NCBI RefSeq assembly: GCF_030272615.1
Contig: NC_081414.1
Coordinates: 913,085,648-913,149,647 of the forward strand
Length of the DNA: 64,000 nucleotides
Origin: Cryptomeria japonica
Lineage: Eukaryota; Streptophyta; Pinopsida; Cupressales; Cupressaceae
Direction of reading: 5' to 3'
Below, piece by piece: positions 11,520 to 21,969 of the stretch (position 1 is the first letter of the stretch; every line of letters starts with the position of its first letter). Both the position numbers and the translations under genes were made by a program. Under the pieces are notes generated by a model. The model saw only the letters and a program-made list of their open reading frames with translations, was not told where the DNA came from and searched no databases.

Positions 11520-13181
11520 AGCGGTCATATGAACACTACGTGCATATGCAAGCTAAAGTACAGAAAAGTAAACATTATTTGAAAAAGGATATATCCTTAA
11601 GTCTGTCGAACGAAGCCCCCAGCGGTATCTGCAGTACACAGTTAGGAACCGCACCCTACAAAACACACGTTAGATCACAAAATCACCTAATGCTTACTAA
11701 GGAAGGTGATGAAAATTCGAGGGTAGCTATATGCCCCCCCCTGTTTCGGCTTGCTAATTTTAGTGAGTTGAAATAGGGTATCATGTTTACCACTTCGAAT
11801 TGTTAAAGAAAATTGATGACAAATGCTCACAAGAAGATTTGATATGAGATCAAAAACTAATGGAGAATCATTTGGTAAGAAAGAGGACTACATCTCAATT
11901 CCAACACAACAAAGAGTGTGAGGATTTGAGAGTTCTCTAACACAAGATGAAGGATGTAAATGGAAACAAAATGCAAAGAGAAGAAAAGAAAGGAAAAAAG
12001 CATGAATACACACATTGGTGATCCATGAGAAGAATAGTGAGAGAGAAAACATGGACTTCTCGCCCCTAGATCTTGTCTAGGTGATCCATGGAAAAAGGAC
12101 ATGGAAAACTAGCCCCTAGAGTCTGTTTAGGTGATCCATGTAAGGGAGGAGAGTGAGAAAGTCTAGCCTTATGCCGCTAGTTCCACTCAACCTCGTGCAT
12201 GTGTGTGTAAGGGAGGTTAGAAGCACCTCATAGGAGTCTATGCCCGAGTATGCTACAACCTGTATATGTATAGTACAAAAGCGTGACATCTTGCTCTAAG
12301 AGTCTGTGCTTTGGTTCCAAGAATAATCAGCTTGCATAAAAGAAAAAAAATGGAGACATCTCACTCTAAGAGTCTGTGCTTTGGTTCTGAGAATGACCCA
12401 TTGCTCAAAAAGTGTAATGTTTATGTCATAAGAAAATTAGAACAAGGATACCTACCTTTATCACAAAAGAAGATACCCCAAAAATGCAACAATGTCATAG
12501 ATCCAAGCAAGAGAGTTTTGCACTCTTTAAGCAAGGATAAGATAGTTGAAAAGGGATATCTTGTAGTATGTGTAAAGGAGATCCTTAGAGGAGAAGAGAT
12601 CTTTGTACAAAAGACACCTATCCCCGAGAGGAATTATCTTAGACAAATATAACATCTTCTAGAATAAGACAAAGAAGAGAATAAGAATGCAATACTTCCT
12701 TCTTTTGCGAGGTGAAAGTGATTCTTAATGAAGGATGACGCTCTTTTTAACCCAATTGGGAGAGTGAATTCATTATGGATGTATTTTACCAAGTGCAAAA
12801 GAGGTTGTAGTCAAGGACTTACACCTCTTGTAAGAGAGAATCCTTGAACCAACAACAACACATGCATACAAGGAATAACATCAAATAATAAAGTTCACAC
12901 CATCCACGGAATAGGAAAAAGTGGATCCTTAGATAAAAATAAGGAAAGATCATTGCCTTAATGAGGACTTACACAATCTTCTAGGGAGAGATTTGGACAT
13001 AAGCAAAAGAAGAGATGTATGAAATCATTCTTGTCCCCATAGGAACAAGAAAATTAGGCTATTATGTTGCTTCAAAAAAATATGATTGCACTTGAAATTG
13101 TACCATCATGAATGACAATGAGCCCCCAGTAAATGAGCTACCAATGTCACATAATGATGAGCAACATAATAGCCATTAATG
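11520..13181 (-). other. NA1 3' noncoding region
   Basis: About 1.66 kb lies between the ORF stop and the polypurine tract. No RT, integrase or other coding trace is visible on either strand. Short direct repeats occur: GCCCCTAGATCTTG followed by GTGATCCATGG near 12060 and again near 12108, and CTCTAAGAGTCTGTGC near 12294 and 12363. In the autonomous relative this interval would hold the rest of pol. Confidence 0.6.
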
Positions 13182-16100
13182 TTATTTAAAGACATGATAG
13201 ACTAAATGAGGTATTTGAATATGACATGTTAAATGCTCAACTATAAGTGAGATCAAGAACATGTATAAAATGATAAAGATTGAAGAAGAAAAGTCACATG
13301 AAATCTTAGAAGAGGGATGAGTGTAATTTATTAGAGCCTTATCCCTCGAGGAAAGGACTTTATGATGAATAGGAGATAAAGATTCATAAGTGGATTTAGA
13401 AATTTGAGGGGATTCATAAAGAGATTTGTTCATTGCCAAGATTCCCTTATGAGGGGAATGAGAGTTGATAGAAGTAGAAGATGATTTAGTTGAAGTGAGA
13501 TCATCATCACTACTAAATATAGCATTCACATTGAGAGATGGTCTTTTAGATGCTTTGGTACGTTTGCAGGGATTATAGCCGAGTCCAAAGGCATAATTGT
13601 GAAAATTAGTCTCTAGAGGAACTTTTATCCCTTGTTCATGAGCGCCACAACCATTTCCATGATACCCATGCTTAGCAAAAATGCGAAAACCACGACCATA
13701 ACGATCAGCCATTTCAGGAAGAGAAGGTGGTTTTTCATAAGACAAAGAATCAAACTCTTCATAATTAGAGGTGTGAGGAGAAGAAGTTTGAGAAGCGGCC
13801 ACAAAATTATTGCTCATAGGTTCAAGTAAGACTGATTGATTTTTAGTTTCTTCCTTTTCTTTAACTTTAAGCGCTCTAGGAGGAACCCTATACTCACCTA
13901 CAAAGGTGGGATTAAAATCAAGAGATCCCCAATCGTCTTCTGCGAGAACCTTCTCAGGATCAAAAGCCTTTTCATGTGTAGACTCAAGTCGAGAAGGATC
14001 TTCTTCAGGAGCTTCAGACTCATCCAAAGAATTTTGATTATTAGAGGGTGATGATTCATCCATAGGTATCTTATTCAAAGAGTCATTACTAGAAGAGGAA
14101 GGCTTAAACGAACTCCCTTTGGAAGTAGATGTTTGCAAACAAGCTTGAAAATTAGTATCACCTATCAAGGTATATGTCTTATTGTTATAAATGAATTTAA
14201 CTTGTCTATGCAATGTAGAGGGGACGACTTGCATACCGTGAATCCAAGGTCTCCCTAATAACAAGTTGTATGTTAGATTTCCCGACATAACATGGATAGG
14301 AGTGGGCAAAGTAACAGGTCCCACTGTGATGGGTAAGGTGATAATACCTAATGAAGACTTAGCCACATTATCAAAGCCTCGAATGGGACGAGAGTCAGGC
14401 TCAATAAGGGATGTATCCACATTCATCTTCTGCAATAGATTAATGCTACACACATTAAGGCCAGAGCCATTATCTACCAGTGTTCGTCTTATAGCAGTGT
14501 CATTTATGATAACCACAATCATCAAGGGATCATATTGATGTTGAATTTCACTAGTAGGCAACTCATCTTGGGTAAACACAATTTGAGCTTTAGGATTCAT
14601 CACAGAGTTAACCAAATACACTATATTACTAGATGTATTAGGTGGAGGAACATTCAAATCTTTCAAGGCATCTTGTAACATTCCATGATGAGCGGAAGAA
14701 GTTTGAATCAAATCCCAAAGGGATATCTTAGCAGGGGTAGCTTTAAGTTGTTCTATGAGATCATATTCCTTACCAAGAACTTGTGAAATCCGCGGAGCTT
14801 GAGGAATAATAGGTTGGGAAGGAGGAAGTGAAGTTGGGATAACTGGAGGAGGATTAGGTTGCCTATTGTTTCTAGTATTATAAGTATGGGCAACCGCATG
14901 ATAACTCTCTCTAGTCATTTGCTTAGCATACTCATAAGGGCTCTTAGAGGAATAACCTCCTTGCACAGTAATAACCGGTTTCTTAGGAGTGCAAAAAGAA
15001 TCATTAGCATAACCACCTTGAACCACTAAGATAGGCTTATTTAAAGGTTGAGAATTTTGAGAAGGACAAGCACCTTGGACAGTGAAGAGAGGTTTGTTAG
15101 GTGTTTCATTCACATGTATCAAATTGATTGAGGATGGTTTAGAGGAATGAACAAAGGTGTTGGAAGAATTATTGATAGTCTTCTCTTGCACTAAAATCTT
15201 ATCACAGATTAAATCCATTTTAGGAGAGAGACAAGGGGTAGGCATTGATGTTCTAGTAGGAAGGGTAATACTAGGAAAAGTCATATCATCCTCTATCATC
15301 AAAGGATCTACATGGGGAATAAACTCTCTAGGAGAAGGATCAACATTACTCTCTAAAGTCTCACTTTTGAGAAGGAGATCTTTGAAAGAAATGTTAACCA
15401 TCTTGCTTTGAACTAGGGTTTCCTTATGAGTAGAACCAAGTTGAGGAGAGGGAGATGCTTTATTTTTAGAGAGAGAATAATTGAGATTCAAGGAAGGAGA
15501 GAAACTATCAAGGGAGTTTCCAATCTTGATTTCATCCCCTTTGGCTAGGGGTAGAGAATAATCTATACTTTCTTCTAATGGTTCATCCCAAATAGTGAGG
15601 TTGTTGAAAGGAATGTTTGAAGTATTGTCAATTTCGGGAGAGGAGATAACATTGTTTATTAATTCCTCATCCTTAGGAGGGAGAGCATCAATAGATGTGT
15701 TAAACTCATCCTCTTTCCTCAAAATATGTTCAATATGATCTTTAGGGGAGAGAGAATTAAGGAAATTGCTTATTATTTCATCTTCTTTCTCTAAGGGATG
15801 CTTATGGGTAAGACAAACTTTAGGAGAAGGGTAAGCATTTATCATTAATTCATCATCTCTAGTGGGAATTTTGTTGGAAAAGGAAAGGCCATCACTAGGA
15901 AATGTAGGGATAATGTCATCTTCTTGCACAAAAGGATCCTCATGAAGGGAGTGTTTTTTAGGAGCCACAAAGTCATTAAGGGCATCATCCAACAAAGCCT
16001 GATCATATCCATTAAAAGGTTTATCTTTTAATTCAAAAGGAGATATCTCTTCATAGAGGGGATCATTGAAAACAACCATGTTACTAGATTTAGTGGAAGA

Positions 16101-16295
16101 GCTAATAGGAATGTACCCTTGAGAGGAATCATTCGACTTATCATTCTCATCACAACGAAATGGCATAGTAACAATGTTTATGAGTTTTTGGTAAAATGAA
16201 GGTTTGGTATATTTAGGTTTCAAAAATTCATCTAAAGCTTCATCTAACTCATAATCATTACAAATATGAACATCTTGCAAATAAAAATCTGACAT
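13182..16295 (-). CDS. NA1 polyprotein: retropepsin-like and G-patch-like, 1037 codons
   Basis: This is the longest intact frame in the window. Residues 1-400 are acidic, low in complexity and unrecognised. Three copies of a KPxxxVQGGY-type motif lie at about 400-450. YNTRNNRQ is near 475, followed by EYDLIEQLKATPAKISLWDL, the conserved block before gypsy proteases. A retropepsin-like domain spans about 570-700, with TLVDNGSGLNVC near 605 (Asp kept) and LLGRPWIHGM near 665. A G-patch-like segment is near 885 (GYHGNGCGAHEQGI.VPLE, then GLGYNPC). No Gag core, zinc knuckle, RT or integrase is present. G1 has the same domains at 28272-29557. Intactness suggests recent activity supported in trans by a relative. 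Confidence 0.85.
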   Translation of the reverse strand: MSDFYLQDVHICNDYELDEALDEFLKPKYTKPSFYQKLINIVTMPFRCDENDKSNDSSQGYIPISSSTKSSNMVVFNDPLYEEISPFELKDKPFNGYDQALLDDALNDFVAPKKHSLHEDPFVQEDDIIPTFPSDGLSFSNKIPTRDDELMINAYPSPKVCLTHKHPLEKEDEIISNFLNSLSPKDHIEHILRKEDEFNTSIDALPPKDEELINNVISSPEIDNTSNIPFNNLTIWDEPLEESIDYSLPLAKGDEIKIGNSLDSFSPSLNLNYSLSKNKASPSPQLGSTHKETLVQSKMVNISFKDLLLKSETLESNVDPSPREFIPHVDPLMIEDDMTFPSITLPTRTSMPTPCLSPKMDLICDKILVQEKTINNSSNTFVHSSKPSSINLIHVNETPNKPLFTVQGACPSQNSQPLNKPILVVQGGYANDSFCTPKKPVITVQGGYSSKSPYEYAKQMTRESYHAVAHTYNTRNNRQPNPPPVIPTSLPPSQPIIPQAPRISQVLGKEYDLIEQLKATPAKISLWDLIQTSSAHHGMLQDALKDLNVPPPNTSSNIVYLVNSVMNPKAQIVFTQDELPTSEIQHQYDPLMIVVIINDTAIRRTLVDNGSGLNVCSINLLQKMNVDTSLIEPDSRPIRGFDNVAKSSLGIITLPITVGPVTLPTPIHVMSGNLTYNLLLGRPWIHGMQVVPSTLHRQVKFIYNNKTYTLIGDTNFQACLQTSTSKGSSFKPSSSSNDSLNKIPMDESSPSNNQNSLDESEAPEEDPSRLESTHEKAFDPEKVLAEDDWGSLDFNPTFVGEYRVPPRALKVKEKEETKNQSVLLEPMSNNFVAASQTSSPHTSNYEEFDSLSYEKPPSLPEMADRYGRGFRIFAKHGYHGNGCGAHEQGIKVPLETNFHNYAFGLGYNPCKRTKASKRPSLNVNAIFSSDDDLTSTKSSSTSINSHSPHKGILAMNKSLYESPQISKSTYESLSPIHHKVLSSRDKALINYTHPSSKISCDFSSSIFIILYMFLISLIVEHLTCHIQIPHLVYHVFK

Positions 16296-16434
16296 TTTGA
16301 AATTGCATAAAATTTAAACACCCAATGCAAAGAAACACACTTTTTTTTTTCTTTTTATTGAAAATGAAATGAAAACACACTAAATCTAGATCTAGATCTA
16401 ACAAATGCAATGCAAGAGGAAGCAATGATAGATT

Positions 16435-16450
16435 CACGTCGGGTTCACCA
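16435..16450 (-). other. NA1 primer-binding site
   Basis: In element sense TGGTGAACCCGACGTG follows the 5' LTR after three bases. G1 has TGGTGAACC in the same place (27804-27812). The site starts with TGG as it should, but I could not assign the tRNA. Confidence 0.65.
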
Positions 16451-16453
16451 AAA

Positions 16454-18124
16454 TGTGTGGGAGAAAAAGTGACACTAAGCAAACATGCCCTAATCTCACT
16501 TTCAATCACACATTTGTGGAATACGAAAGAGCCTAGAGGTATCACACAATTGGCTACTTCTTTTTGTGAAAGAGAGAGCCACGGGCTACCTATTAGGATT
16601 TCTATTCCTTTGTTGTAAATGATAGATAGAATGATGCAAGTTCAATCCCTAACCCCAAAGTGCAAATATGAACTAATAACAAGATTGCAGAATTGAACTT
16701 AAATAATGGAAAGCTGTAAATACAAGGACAAGACAAGAATGCAAATGCGTACCCGGAGTTAAAATCTGACTGAAAATGTTCGGGATGGGGGCGCGGGCGC
16801 CACTGTCCTGATTCTGCCCCTGAAACTGCTCCGAAAATTGCTGTTTTGCACTTTGGAAAAGCTGTCAAAAATGCTGAAAATGCTGTCTGTCAGGAGGACC
16901 AGGGCGCCCAGCGCCCCTGTCCCAGGGACCAGGGCGCCCAGCGCCCCTGTCCTGGCAGGACCAGGGCGCCCCACGCCCCTGTCCTGGTCTTTTGCTCTGA
17001 GATTTGGTGTGAAGTTCGGTCTCCGTCTGCTTCTTCCGGATCTGTAACTTGCGGCATCGTCCGAATTCCGAAACCTGCACTTATATTTGAAAAGGTGTGG
17101 TGGGCGGTTATATAGGGTTTTGCCTTAGTCAAACCCCCGCTTCGGTGATTTCCACCTCCACGAATAGCCAAGTTGTATTGTAAAATGTATTGTGTGTGCA
17201 GACCTAGTGTGTGTGCAAGATCCTTAAATGCAAGAAAGCAAACTAGAGCAACCTAGAAAGTAAACCCTAATTGCTTGTAAATGATAATGTAAATGCTCTA
17301 AATCAAGATGCAAAGTGATCTAAAGCATGAATAAAGGATATATTGAAGCTTATGCAAAGACATGAAAACAACATGAAATCATACCCAACCCTCAAGGGAG
17401 GAGTACAAGCCAATCTTCAGTCGGTAATCTCCTATTGTTCTTCAATGTCTTCCAAGCCCTAAATGGATGAATGAAATTGATAAATGCTTGATAGAAGGAT
17501 ATTGAATGTTGTTGAAGTCTTCAAAGATCTGCTCTTTCGCTGCATAGAAGGTCCTCGAAAGCCAAAATTCCCATCCCTTCAAATGAAGAAAGAGAGCTCT
17601 TATGTATGAAACCCTAGGTCATAATTTCAACTTTTGGCCGACCTAGAGATTGAATATCCCGCCAATTTCTTGGGGTTAAGCTTTATTTTATGATTGGATC
17701 GTGCTCCTAAAATTTCGGGAAAAATGTCCGGGACCATGTGCACCGGGCGCCACGGTCCCGACAACTTTTCACCAAATTTTCAGGGCCGTCGGATATGATG
17801 ATTTTAGAGAGAATCCCGAAGTTACAGCTGATTTCGAGATGCTTTGACCCCCGAAATCAAGCCCCCAAGTTCAAAATATGACCTAATTAGGGTTTTTGAT
17901 TAAATGATGTATTAGAGGAATAAAATGCGAAGGGCGCGCTTTAGTGAAAGGGCCCAACTTTATGATGTAGAGAATGATGAAATAGGACCTTAGACCTAAT
18001 TAATTTAATTAATTAAGTGCTAAAGGGGAAATGCAATGCAAAATACAAAATGCGCCAAGGCGGGTGCTAAACTAGGTGTGAAATTGTACCACCCTAGCAA
18101 GTGCGTACAATTTACGACGCTACA
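16454..18124 (-). repeat. NA1 5' LTR (1671 bp)
   Basis: It has the same length as the other copy, with about 20 differences, mostly transitions. The minus-strand TATATAA box is near 17108-17115. The GC-rich three-unit repeat is at 16896-16987. This copy would start transcription of the ORF at 16295. Confidence 0.93.
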
Positions 18125-19598
18125 AAATCTGACCACTTTCTTAAATAAATATTTAATATTTATTTTAACCCCATCCCTCCTATTAATTAAATCTTATTTA
18201 ATTATTTTTTTCATTTTCATCCATTTGATTAAGTGAATTACTCAATTTATTTAATTAAATTCACCTAAACCTTTTCTAGCCTTTAATTAAATAAATCACT
18301 TTATTTAATTAATTCCCCTTTCTTCCTTTTAATTAAATTTACATTTAATTAAATTGACCCTTGCATATAAATAAATCTAATTTATTTATAAAAATCTCCC
18401 TCACTTGTATTTATGCAAGTTGCATCTATTTTAATTGAAATAATTTTTTTTATTTTAATTAAAATTCTTTTTCTCCCACTTGCATTTTCCTACATCTCCC
18501 ACTTGCCTCCTAAACCTCCTCTAGAGCCTTCTAGATTCTTCTAAACTATCTTAATTGGCCTAATCAACTCCTTTTCATGTCCTTTCCCTAAATTTGAGGA
18601 GGTCACTTCTCAAATTTGGAAGAAAGTCTTCTAAATGCATTAAAGGCTTTATTTCTTCAACAAGCTAACTTGTTGAGCTCCCCCAAATTTGGAAGGACTT
18701 TGACAAATTTGTCCCCAAAGTATTCCAAACCATTAATGGTTAACTCAACCTTCCCCTCATGGTTAGTGACTTTCTCTCTAACTTAACCCTCATCTAACCC
18801 AAGGGTCTTATCAAGCACCCATGGCTTTAACCTTGGTTATCCTATTAACCCTTGCACAAGAGTTTACCCCTTGGGTAAAAACTTTATCCAATGGATGACC
18901 CCAACCTAACCATAACCTTACCTCCTAAGGTAACCTTCATGTTTCCTTAGGCATTTAATGCCTCTTGCATATCCTCTCAAGCCACCTCTTGTTGACAATT
19001 GTCACCATTTCATTGGTGAAAATTGTAAACATGGATTGACTAACTTTCAATCCTAGCCATTGTTAAGATTATTCTTGACCCTCCATTGCCTTCTTTCCCC
19101 TATAGATAGAGCTCTCATTCCTCATTCTCCATATCCAAGTTTCATGCATTTACATTATAGTCTAATTGTATTAATCATTTTAGCCTCTATTTGTTAGAAT
19201 ATCATCATAGCATTTAGAATCATTTTCATATCAATAGTATATCCATGCTAGTATATCATGTTAGGATAATTTAGCAATATCTTTATCATATCACTATTTT
19301 TATCTTAGCTTAAGCATCATATCTTTTAACATATCATATAGATCTTAGAATGCATTCATGCATATAGATCACAATATCACTCATTCTTGGAGTTGTCATT
19401 CCTAAGTCATTTTGTCAATGATCTGAGAGCAAAACATTGGCTTTAGGGATCCTGTGAGATAGAGAACAATGGGAAACCCCTTGGGAAGTTAAACTAGTTT
19501 AAATTAGTTTATACTTGCACTAAGAGTCTCATTGGTATGTAGGTCACTTAATCTAAATTTATTTATTTTGATCACCACATTTTCTTGCTTACAATTAT

Positions 19599-20492
19599 TG
19601 TTTTTCTTGCGTATCTATGGATATTTTATTGAATCTAGTAATAATCTTCTTCTTCAATGTGAATTTGGACAAAAATGTTGGTATTGACTCCAATTCCAAC
19701 TTGGAAGGTCTTCCCTACTTTGTCACAACCTCCTAGCATAATTTCAAAGTTGGTCGTCTTTATGGTTCTTCTATGTTTGCATACATCTAGGACCTTAGCC
19801 CATCCATTCTCATCTATAAATTATTGTTAGAAAGGAATAATCACATATTGAGGAAAACTCCCTCATCTCTTGTGGATGCTATTCTTTCAATTGAACACTC
19901 AATCTCAAAGGTCACAATGAGATATATTTACAGACATGCTAATAATTTGATTTGTTTCTCCTCTTGATATAATTTACTATTAAAGAAATGACACCTTCTT
20001 AGGCCACCCTCTCAATGTTCAGTTATGTATTCTCCAAAGAAGAATAGGCATGAAATTGCTAAGTGGTTCTCTTCCCCAAAGAAAAAATGGAAACTCAATT
20101 TTGATGGTGCGTCCTAGGGAAACCTTGGTAAATTAGGTATTGGTGCAATAATCCATAATTATGATAGAAAAATTTTAATGGAAGCTTGTAAAATGGTAAA
20201 GGAAGTATCAAATATTAAAGCTAAATTGGAAGCCCTAAGCTTAGGTCTTGAAATGGCTTCCAATCTTGGGATTCAGAATTTGTTAATTTAAGGGGATTCT
20301 ATGTTGGTAATTAATGCAGTCATTACTAAACCTCTTTCTAGCTGGAATTTAAACTACATCTTGGATAATAGTTTGGTTTAGTTGCAAAATTTTGCCTCAT
20401 ATGATATCTCTCATTATTTTTCGTGAGGCAAATCCTATGGTGTATTGGCTAGCTAATAATGCAATTAATGATGTAGTGTGCTACAAGAAATT
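19599..20492 (+). pseudogene. LINE1 ORF2 continued: zinc-finger end and RNase H
   Basis: Directly after the second ATTAT the LINE1 frame resumes with FFLRIYGYFIESSNN and LLLQCEFGQKCW, the tail of the zf-RVT domain. Near 19830 is LLERNNHILRK, matching the usual W.ERNxRIF block. From about 20090 comes an RNase H domain: KLNFDGAS (catalytic Asp), GIGAIIHNYDRKILMEACKMV, KLEALSLGLEMA (Glu), and a GDS motif at about 20292. Stops interrupt it, including TAG after FDGAS. It ends at the copia insertion. Confidence 0.8.
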
Positions 20493-20936
20493 TGTTGGTG
20501 TAAATAAATATTCATTATGGATATTATTACACTTAAGTTAACTTAGGATAATGCATGTCTTCGTAGTTTGGATTTGAGACATTTAGGGAAGTGTGCACAT
20601 AGGGATAGAGCTTGTAGGAGAAATTCCACCTTTTGTGGTCTTGTTTTGTTGTTACACTCCACATTCGGTGGGTCATCCACCTCTTGTGGAATATTATATT
20701 ATTTCTCTTACCTACCCCTAGTATTTCTTACCTACCCTTGTTTTTCATTGAGCCACATCTCATGATTGTGTGCTCGTACATCCATATGGCCTTGCCTATA
20801 TAAGCAGGCCTATATTCATTGTATTAGTTAATCCTGTTAATCATTTGCTTATTGATGAGAATACAATTTGTTCTTGTCATTCTATTGTCTTTTTTTTTAT
20901 GCTTTTCATTGTGCCCTTGATCTTGGTAAAATCTCA
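20493..20936 (+). repeat. Copia 5' LTR (about 444 bp)
   Basis: It starts TGTTGGTGTAAATAAA after the LINE1 RNase H and ends AAAATCTCA just before the primer site. From 20637 it matches the 3' copy at 25165-25373. A TATA-like CCTATATAAGC is at 20794-20804. Confidence 0.75.
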
Positions 20937-20938
20937 CA

Positions 20939-20951
20939 TGGTACCAGAGCC
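20939..20951 (+). other. Copia primer-binding site (initiator Met tRNA type)
   Basis: TGGTACCAGAGCC differs by one base from TGGTATCAGAGCC, the usual site for initiator methionine tRNA in plant copia elements. It lies two bases after the LTR. Confidence 0.8.
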
Positions 20952-21868
20952 ATTGGGGCTTCATTGATTGGTTTTTGGAGACATCGTGGAAGGCTTCTAT
21001 TTTCGGATCTGAGGGACTGCATTTTTTGGAGGCATCTTAGAGCATTTTTGACCTCACCATTGCATCTGGAAGACCGTTTCCATAAAAATCGAGTATAAAT
21101 TTGACCTGTTTTGGCGAAAATCAATTTTTGGGTGTGGAGGAAATTTTCTGACCAATTCGGGCGGTATGGTACGAAATTTTCGGATTTTTTTTCAAAAAAA
21201 AATAAAAAATTCTAAAAATTATTTTCTAGTTTGAAAAGATTCAATTTTTTTTTTTTGAAAATTGTTATTGGGATCCATACCTTCTGCCCAGTCAGCAGCG
21301 CCTAATCAACATTTTCTTTGGAAATTTTTAGACCCCTCTCCATTGAGCAGTTTGGATTTTTGGGTCAACTTTGGAGGCCCATAACTTGCTCAATTTTGCT
21401 CCTTTTTGGGTGCAATTTTTTTTTAATTTGGGCTAATTTTTTGTGCTCTTCGCAGTGGTGTGGTTATTTTCTGGTTTTGGTGCATAGGTTTTTTGGAAGT
21501 TTCAAATTCTCTCAGCTGTACATGTCCAATTCTCAATTCTGCAACTTCAAAGGCCTCGTTTGAGCTCATACGACCTCCTTTTTAGGTGCCATTTTTTTTG
21601 AAAGTGCATATTTTTTCATCTATTTTCATAATCTATGATCAGATTTCAGAGATTTTAAGTGGAAATTGTACTTTGAGATATTGGTCTTATTTAGCCTATT
21701 TGGTACTTGTAAATTGCTTGGATCTTAGTTTAGATCTCTTGCACTATTAGTTTGAGTCTCTTTTGGCCTTATTGAGGCAATTGTAAAATTTAAATTAGAA
21801 ATCCATTTTGTCATTTTTTGCAAGTGGCCCATTGTACACGCACTAAGTATAAAGTGCCAAATCATCAC

Positions 21869-21898
21869 TTTTTTTTTTTGGGGGGGGGGGGGGGGGGG
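21869..21898. repeat. Homopolymer junction T11-G19
   Basis: Eleven T followed by nineteen G lie in the leader region of the copia element, upstream of gag. Such runs are prone to polymerase slippage and assembly error. A G19 run could form a quadruplex. Confidence 0.9.
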
Positions 21899-21969
21899 TT
21901 CTTTGATTGAGCCTCTCTTTCCTTGTGCTCTTTCACTTTTGTTGTAATGAGTCCTCATAAATTTCCACC

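Larger units (their letters stand above)
9834..18124 (-). mobile_element. NA1: complete non-autonomous Ty3/gypsy-type LTR element, 8.29 kb
   Basis: Two LTRs of exactly 1671 bases (9834-11504 and 16454-18124) flank an internal region with one long minus-strand ORF. Perfect TSD AAATC lies at 9829-9833 and 18125-18129. The polypurine tract next to 11504 and the primer site next to 16454 show minus orientation. The two LTRs differ at only about 20 sites by eye (near 1.2 percent), so insertion is recent. There is no RT, RNase H or integrase, and no Gag core. Its LTR termini and primer region match G1 (26603 onward), the likely autonomous relative. Confidence 0.93.
9818..19593 (+). repeat. Solo LTR A (about 1.48 kb), split by NA1
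   Basis: The LTR begins TGTAGACGTATAAATC at 9818 and ends CTTGCTTACA at 19593. It is flanked by ATTAT at 9813-9817 and 19594-19598, so it is a solo LTR with a perfect 5-bp TSD in LINE1. Its sequence is 9818-9833 plus 18130-19593; the middle is the NA1 insertion. It holds arrays of TTAATTAAAT (18180-18480) and a TATA-like CCCTATAGATAG near 19106. A related LTR (B) lies inverted at 34941-51924. A solo LTR usually arises by recombination between the two LTRs of a full element. Confidence 0.9.
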
